A stretch of 20,278 bases of DNA from contig DATGXI010000028.1 of assembly GCA_035299065.1 (NCBI GenBank), positions 1-20,278 on the forward strand. Direction: 5' to 3'. This DNA comes from DASPJQ01 sp035299065 (GTDB lineage: Bacteria > Bacteroidota > Bacteroidia > Flavobacteriales_D > UBA2798). Every line of letters begins with the position of its first letter. Positions within the stretch are counted from its first letter, which is position 1. The notes beneath the pieces are model-generated. The model was not told the DNA's origin. It ran no database searches and saw nothing but the letters and a program-made list of their open reading frames with translations. Made by a program: the position numbers and the translations under genes. Of this stretch, positions 16,601-20,278 are shown in pieces.

Positions 16601-17917
16601 TCCAAAAGCAGCATTGGCAACGTTTCCTTCAAGTGTTGTATTGGGAGTGGCACTTAAGCCAGCAGCCGAGCCGTGAAAAACATAAGCAATACCTTCTTTA
16701 CTTTGCCCGTTTGTAAACTGTATGGCGCCAATTATTACATCCGAAAAGCCGTCATTGTTCACATCGCCCGCTGATGAAACCGAAAACCCAAGAAGACTAC
16801 TGTCAACATTTGTTTCATACGTCCAATCAACTGTGGCATCAATACCACTTGCTGAACCATAATAAACAAATGCTTTACCTTCTCCATTGTTTCCATTACT
16901 CAAAAGCGGATTTCCAACAATTATATCACCATAACCGTCACCATTCACATCGCCTGCTTCCGACACACTGGTGCCAAAACTCAACACACCCAAAAAATAC
17001 TTGCTTGGTTCACTGGTAGGCATAACTATATTTCCTTCAATAATTATTGCTGGTGAAGAACCAATACCTGTTGCGGTACCATGGTAAACATATGTTGCAC
17101 CTTCCAGTGTTTGTCCATTCTGATAACGTGGTGCGCCCACAACAACATCACTATACCCATCACCATTCACATCACCTGCTCCACTTACACAATACCCAAG
17201 GTTAGATCCGGCAATGGTTCCTATATTTAGTATCGTTGGTGTTGTCGAAATCGGGTCAATGGTCAATGGGTATATAGCATATTTATCATCAACTTCAATT
17301 GACAGCTCATTGCGATTTAAGGTGAATTTTGATGGGATTTTTTTACCTGATGCATCATAAACAAGTAGCCCGTTATACCGCGCCAGCTCAGTTCGTGACC
17401 TGTCACCTTTGCGGGAAATAATCAGTTCATTGTTCTCCAGTTTTATGACTTCCATTCCACTTCCTGAAAACAAAAGATCAACCATTAAGTTACCGGCACC
17501 TTTAGGTTTTTTATTAATAATAAAATTTTGTTTAAGCCCGCGCGGAGAATTATCATATTCAATGCTATAGGCATCATGTATTTCCTTCAAAAAATCATTG
17601 GACGCAGTAAAAGCACCTTTATCGTAAATATAAATGGAATTATTTCCTTTATGAATCGCATTCAAATAAAGGTTAAATACAAAACTGTGTTCTGCTGAAG
17701 TGTTGTACACACACTGGTTGCGCTCCGAGATTGACACGGTGAACTCACCTGCAGGGTTCTGACTTTCCCATTTGTGTTCTGAATTCTTATAAAATTGATA
17801 GTGAAATGACTCAGTTTGCTTAATAGCTTTTTGCATGAGTAATTCATCAACCGCATTCCTTTGGGAATACAAGATACCAGCAACAAAAACAAGTATTAAT
17901 GTAATCCCTGTTTTCAT
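13631..17917 (-). CDS. 14-repeat FG-GAP beta-propeller protein with N-terminal domain and T9SS sorting domain (upstream paralog)
   Basis: A 1428-aa secreted or surface protein. The signal peptide is MKTGITLILVFVAGILYS, likely cut before Gln19. Residues about 20-218 form an N-terminal domain ending in DASGKKIPSKFTLNRNELSI and YPLTIDP, a signature that precedes FG-GAP repeats in other large bacterial secreted proteins. Fourteen FG-GAP repeats span about 237-1110, each with a GDVNGDGxxD-type Ca2+ loop; unit 4 has DVNGDQFDD, with Gln in the usual Gly place. A conserved module (about 1119-1256, KWRTRTRFSLVDALDGQMNG) is followed by LPIELLNINLACE and a type A T9SS sorting domain (about 1355-1428, VEVSIIDLSGRVVL, ending GKFSHY). 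The ATG has AAAAGG directly upstream. A candidate promoter lies in the 161-nt gap after cdsA. Binding partner unknown. Confidence 0.9.
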   Translation of the reverse strand: MKTGITLILVFVAGILYSQRNAVDELLMQKAIKQTESFHYQFYKNSEHKWESQNPAGEFTVSISERNQCVYNTSAEHSFVFNLYLNAIHKGNNSIYIYDKGAFTASNDFLKEIHDAYSIEYDNSPRGLKQNFIINKKPKGAGNLMVDLLFSGSGMEVIKLENNELIISRKGDRSRTELARYNGLLVYDASGKKIPSKFTLNRNELSIEVDDKYAIYPLTIDPISTTPTILNIGTIAGSNLGYCVSGAGDVNGDGYSDVVVGAPRYQNGQTLEGATYVYHGTATGIGSSPAIIIEGNIVMPTSEPSKYFLGVLSFGTSVSEAGDVNGDGYGDIIVGNPLLSNGNNGEGKAFVYYGSASGIDATVDWTYETNVDSSLLGFSVSSAGDVNNDGFSDVIIGAIQFTNGQSKEGIAYVFHGSAAGLSATPNTTLEGNVANAAFGWSVSTAGDVNGDQFDDVIVAAAYYTNGQLEEGAAYVFHGSAAGVSTTAAWLTESNQLESYYGENVSWAGDVNGDGYGDVIVGADYYSNSVTFEGIARVFHGSAAGLSTTPAVTLDQNKASSNFGAAVNGAGDVNGDGYGDVIVGAYAYNNGNAGEGAIYVFYGSSTGISNTLFTLFESNKNSTSLGISVAGCGDINGDGFSDIVSGAYQYDNVSPVLTNTGAIYVFHGVPEGIGTTALPSTPFSGAAANSSTGNFVTTIGDVNKDGFSDIAVGAQNVDIAGTGGTNRGAVYIFHGSATGYASAPNTTIPGPTLGAIAASNNCLFGCSIGAAGDVNGDGFSDIIIGASGYTNAQSGEGYFSIHLGSASGITVAPHLTVETNVAGAALGISVAGAGDVNGDGYSDVVVGATGQNRAYVYHGSSTGVDATSDWSYTVTGETFGACVAGVGDCNGDGYSDVVVLSSTFTNGQTNEGRLSYFRGTATGLEAAPGTLIETNVANAGLGAQSTSYIGDLNGDGFNDVVIGTSAFASGSSAEGALLITYGATPSLYFGSTQTVEGNAVSFLLGNTIGFGGDVNGDGYNDIITGAPTFNGGLANEGVARVYLGGPTAVATTPYFTMESNVAATLFGSSVSSAGDCNGDGFSDILIGASGFDVTTPSALTDAGRAYVFMGNNSHNVLPKTFLTRQFKSDLATVVQSSNGTFEAGCSFGIGHADKSHLGRASGKQIFEVRGHPGPFTGYATAMGNSVAFTGQQAAFTDLGLTGATMTYGVTAAAMGFPKWRTRTRFSLVDALDGQMNGRWYYGSIHDKQDRSIKINISCGVLPIELLNINLACENEKKQLKWEVASEDNVAQYKIYASLNGIDYELMEIMNTGMGNYAYEIPANIEANYIRLEIIDNNLFSTSFDKFLPNCDAQQNNLNAFPSPASEMLTIVIDNGEHIPVEVSIIDLSGRVVLTTDKANMNVSGLVSGIYHVVARDENGKMHTGKFSHY
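14570..17205 (-). repeat. Coding FG-GAP repeat array, 14 copies
   Basis: Fourteen tandem blade units matching, unit for unit, those of the neighbouring paralog. Shared position-specific marks include SWAGDVNGDG in unit 5, TGNFVTT in unit 8, FGCSIGAAGDVNGDGFSD in unit 9, GVGDCNGDG with EGRL in unit 11 and IGFGGD in unit 13. Units 7 and 14 have long loops (DNVSPVLTNTGAIYVF and DVTTPSALTDAGRAYVF). Unit 10 is the shortest (GATGQNRAYVYHG). Confidence 0.85.
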
Positions 17918-17967
17918 CCTTTTACCCCGTGTTTAACCATTTGCAACTCCATAATTATCAAGCGTTA

Positions 17968-17986
17968 CAAATTTAAAACAATTGTT
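17968..17986 (-). promoter_or_regulatory. Putative -7 element and adjacent palindrome upstream of the first FG-GAP gene
   Basis: On the minus strand TAAATTTG (17968-17975) matches the Bacteroidota -7 consensus TAnnTTTG exactly. A convincing TTTG -33 element at 19-21 nt upstream is not seen, so strength is uncertain. Immediately upstream is the 10-bp palindrome AACAATTGTT (17977-17986), positioned where a regulator could bind. Transcription would begin near 17961, leaving a leader of about 44 nt before the ATG at 17917. Confidence 0.4.
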
Positions 17987-18078
17987 ACTACATGGTATTA
18001 CATTGTCACGTAATTAGGTTATAGTATTATTAAATGCGGTAAAAAACGGATGAAAGTATTAACAACTAGTCGAAAAAT

Positions 18079-18915
18079 TTAACGATTTAGGAGCGTCAAA
18101 GTTATAATATAGGGCCAAATGGCAAAAATGGCACCGTCAAACCGATCAAGTAAACCACCATGACCAGGTATGATATTACCCGAATCCTTGACACCAACCC
18201 AACGTTTAAGTGCCGACTCTAAAAGGTCGCCAGCAGTGCCAAAGACTCCAACAATAGCTGGGGCCACATAATACACTATTGGATTTCCAATTGGCAAATC
18301 CCACACTTTCAGGATAAGAAATGAAACCAGGGTCGTAAAAATAATTCCCCCCACAAAACCTTCAACTGTTTTCTTGGGCGATATTGTTTCGGCAAGTTTG
18401 GTTTTACCAAAAAGTCTGCCACAACAATAGGCCATGGTATCATTGGTCCATATGAGCACGAAAAAATACAAGACTATAAAATTTGCACCACCCGTCCAAC
18501 TTACAAATGACAAAACAGCCAACGCTAAAAAAGGAAAAAGCGCATAAATGATGGAAAAAACATTGGTTGCCACCAGCGCCAGCCGCATTTCTATTTCATT
18601 TTTCAATACAAACAAAATAACCGTTGTTATAAAAACAGCTGTGGCCGCAATAAGCACATGCAACTGGCCTGAAAGCATTGTAAAAAAAGCAACACCTGCT
18701 AAAACAGCTAAAAATGCTTGTAATCCCAGAATAAGGAAACGCCCACTTCCCAATTGCTTTTTTTGATTAATTAAACCTGTGAATTCCCATGCACTCAACA
18801 TGCCCAGTAAAAGAAATAAGGTTACAGAGGAGTATACAGAAAAGCATATGCACGTAATCATAATGGCCAAAAACACCAATCCCGCAAGTGCGCGTTGAAC
18901 CAGGTTTTTGTCCAT
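18079..18915 (-). CDS. cdsA: Phosphatidate cytidylyltransferase (CDP-diacylglycerol synthase)
   Basis: A 278-aa polytopic inner-membrane enzyme that condenses CTP and phosphatidic acid to CDP-diacylglycerol, the branch point for all major phospholipids. Several hydrophobic segments occupy the N-terminal 150 residues. The conserved cytoplasmic stretch NDTMAYCCGRLFGKTKLAE is followed by SPKKTVEGFVGG. The family signature lies at residues 234-260: S-A-L-K-R, then K-D-S-G, then H-G-G and D-R-F-D, with Lys237-Arg238, Asp244, His252, Asp257 and Asp260 all present. Length is normal. It starts 15 nt after the ftsH stop with AAGG about 5 nt upstream of the ATG, so the two genes are probably cotranscribed. 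Psd, two steps later in phosphatidylethanolamine synthesis, lies on the same strand beyond the FG-GAP pair. Confidence 0.95.
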   Translation of the reverse strand: MDKNLVQRALAGLVFLAIMITCICFSVYSSVTLFLLLGMLSAWEFTGLINQKKQLGSGRFLILGLQAFLAVLAGVAFFTMLSGQLHVLIAATAVFITTVILFVLKNEIEMRLALVATNVFSIIYALFPFLALAVLSFVSWTGGANFIVLYFFVLIWTNDTMAYCCGRLFGKTKLAETISPKKTVEGFVGGIIFTTLVSFLILKVWDLPIGNPIVYYVAPAIVGVFGTAGDLLESALKRWVGVKDSGNIIPGHGGLLDRFDGAIFAIWPYIITLTLLNR

Positions 18916-18930
18916 TCTTACCTTACTGTT

Positions 18931-20278
18931 TTAAGAGATAATCGGGTTTATTGGATCGTTTTCAGGCTTAACTTCAGGAGGCGTTCCTGTTGTAAGTTCG
19001 TCCGGAGTGGTTTCAATTTTCTTATCGTTTTCCTCGGCCAATAACAGGTCTTTGTCCCACTGGCGTTTACCAAAAATAGCTTCAAGGTCTTCTTTGAAAA
19101 TAACTTCTTTCTCCAATAATTTTCCCGCAAGTTTTTCCAGGTTTTCTTTGCTGTTTTTCAAAAGATCAACTGCACGTTGAAATTGTTCCTCCACCATTTT
19201 GCTTATTTCTTCATCAATTACCTGCGCAGTTTTTTCACTGTATGGTTTTTGAAATGAAAACTCACCCTGGCCCGAATCATAATAACTAAGATTTCCTATT
19301 TTTTCATTCAACCCGTAAACGGTTATCATGGCTGTTGCCATTTTGGTTACACGTTCCAAATCGCTTAAAGCACCGGTTGAAATTTTGTTGAACATGATTT
19401 TTTCAGCTGCACGTCCACCTAAAATAGCGCACATTTCATCCAGCATTTGTTCCTTTGTAGTAATCTGCCTTTCCTCGGGTAAATACCAGGCTGCACCCAA
19501 TGATTGACCACGTGGCACAATGGTAACTTTAATTAAGGGCGATGCATGCTCAAGCAACCAGCTAACGGTTGCATGGCCTGCCTCATGATGGGCAATAACT
19601 TGTTTTTCTTCTTTAGAAATGATCTTATTTTTCTTCTCAAGACCACCAATAATACGGTCAACGGCATCAAGAAAATCCTGTTTCTCAACTACTTTTTTCT
19701 TCTTACGCGCGGCTATTAACGCAGCTTCATTACAAATATTTGCAATGTCGGCCCCGGAAAAACCGGGTGTTTGCCTTGCTAAAAAGTCAACATCAATATC
19801 GGCACCAACTTTAATGGGTTTCAAGTGCACGTGAAAAATTTCTTTACGCTCTTTTACATCAGGCATGTCCACATAAATCTGCCTGTCAAACCTACCTGCG
19901 CGCATTAATGCGCGGTCAAGTATATCGGCACGGTTGGTTGCTGCCAGTATAATTACACCACTGTTTGTACCAAAGCCATCCATTTCGGTCAACAGCTGGT
20001 TCAATGTATTTTCACGTTCATCATTGGCTCCCATATTAGGGCTTTTACCCCTGGCACGGCCAATGGCATCAATTTCATCAATAAAAATAATGCTTGGCGC
20101 TTTTTCTTTAGCCTGACGGAATAAATCCCTTACACGGCTTGCCCCAACACCTACAAACATCTCAACAAAGTCAGATCCTGAAAGTGAAAAGAATGGAACC
20201 TGGGCTTCGCCTGCAACTGCTTTTGCAAGCAATGTTTTCCCCGTTCCCGGAGGGCCTACCAATAAAGCTCCTTTTGGA
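18931..20278 (-). CDS. ftsH: ATP-dependent zinc metalloprotease FtsH (N-terminus outside window)
   Basis: The AAA+ and M41 protease parts of FtsH, the membrane-anchored hexameric protease that extracts and degrades membrane proteins and short-lived regulators. The frame is open to the right edge (PKGALLVGPPGTGKT), so the membrane-spanning N-terminal part is missing only because the window ends. Walker A (GPPGTGKT, 20233-20256), Walker B (IIFIDEIDAIG) and the second region of homology (AATNRADILDRALMRAGRFD) are intact. The zinc site HEAGH (19573-19587) and the distal Asp in GALSDLERVTKMA complete the protease centre. A C-terminal helical segment ends in a Pro/Glu/Thr-rich tail (TTPDELTTGTPPEVKPEN) typical of variable FtsH ends. 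It precedes cdsA by 15 nt. Confidence 0.97.
   Translation of the reverse strand, partial: PKGALLVGPPGTGKTLLAKAVAGEAQVPFFSLSGSDFVEMFVGVGASRVRDLFRQAKEKAPSIIFIDEIDAIGRARGKSPNMGANDERENTLNQLLTEMDGFGTNSGVIILAATNRADILDRALMRAGRFDRQIYVDMPDVKERKEIFHVHLKPIKVGADIDVDFLARQTPGFSGADIANICNEAALIAARKKKKVVEKQDFLDAVDRIIGGLEKKNKIISKEEKQVIAHHEAGHATVSWLLEHASPLIKVTIVPRGQSLGAAWYLPEERQITTKEQMLDEMCAILGGRAAEKIMFNKISTGALSDLERVTKMATAMITVYGLNEKIGNLSYYDSGQGEFSFQKPYSEKTAQVIDEEISKMVEEQFQRAVDLLKNSKENLEKLAGKLLEKEVIFKEDLEAIFGKRQWDKDLLLAEENDKKIETTPDELTTGTPPEVKPENDPINPIIS

Noticed and set aside
15217..17019. Plus-strand open frames rich in His, Gln and Leu within the FG-GAP genes
   Set aside because: Their His/Gln-rich periodic composition is the complement of the repeated GDVNGDG codons, so they are shadows of the minus-strand repeat array.
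13631..17917. Possibility that the FG-GAP array is a CRISPR or other noncoding repeat
   Set aside because: The repeats are multiples of three, uninterrupted in one frame, and encode complete FG-GAP blades with Ca2+ loops. Unit lengths of about 170-210 bp do not fit CRISPR.
9839..17917. Recent mobile-element insertion carrying the FG-GAP pair between cdsA and psd
   Set aside because: No transposase, integrase, terminal inverted repeats or target-site duplication was seen at either edge, so the insertion mechanism cannot be claimed.

Overview
The window looks like chromosomal DNA from a member of the Bacteroidota. Three very large proteins carry an N-terminal signal peptide and a C-terminal type IX secretion (T9SS, type A) sorting domain, a TamL/BamA-like barrel ends in a C-terminal Phe, two upstream regions hold matches to the Bacteroidota -7 element (TAnnTTTG or close to it), and the DNA is AT-rich by eye. 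I cannot place it more precisely. Coding density is very high. No gap between genes exceeds about 180 bases, and I see no tRNA, rRNA, CRISPR array, transposase, integrase or prophage gene.

Plus strand, 1-4927: a tightly packed run of five genes. They are the 3' end of a TamL/BamA-like outer-membrane barrel gene, a stand-alone class I glutamine amidotransferase, a fused SpmA-SpmB (Gate domain) membrane protein, a GT4-type glycosyltransferase, and a polysaccharide flippase-like membrane protein. Gaps are 3-24 nt or overlaps, so an operon is likely. The last two genes suggest glycan assembly and export.

Minus strand, 4917-20278, read right to left: ftsH (5' end outside the window), cdsA, two giant FG-GAP beta-propeller proteins (1428 and 1228 aa), psd, and a 1352-aa secreted fibronectin III/beta-helix-like protein. 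FtsH, CdsA and Psd are housekeeping envelope functions: membrane protein quality control, CDP-diacylglycerol synthesis, and phosphatidylserine to phosphatidylethanolamine conversion. The two FG-GAP genes sit between cdsA and psd, which I recall as near neighbours in many Bacteroidota, so they look like an insertion into a phospholipid cluster. The two converging gene runs meet in an 11-bp overlap at 4917-4927.

The region most worth a second look is 9839-17917. The two FG-GAP proteins each have 14 repeats that correspond one to one in order, which points to whole-gene duplication. Within each protein, repeats 7 and 14 share an unusual extended loop and a similar following linker, which suggests an older 7+7 duplication and two seven-bladed propellers per protein. 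The paralogs also share a roughly 135-residue module of unknown function after the propellers. Only the upstream copy keeps a roughly 200-residue N-terminal domain. I found no clear sign of a defence system or another wholly new system.
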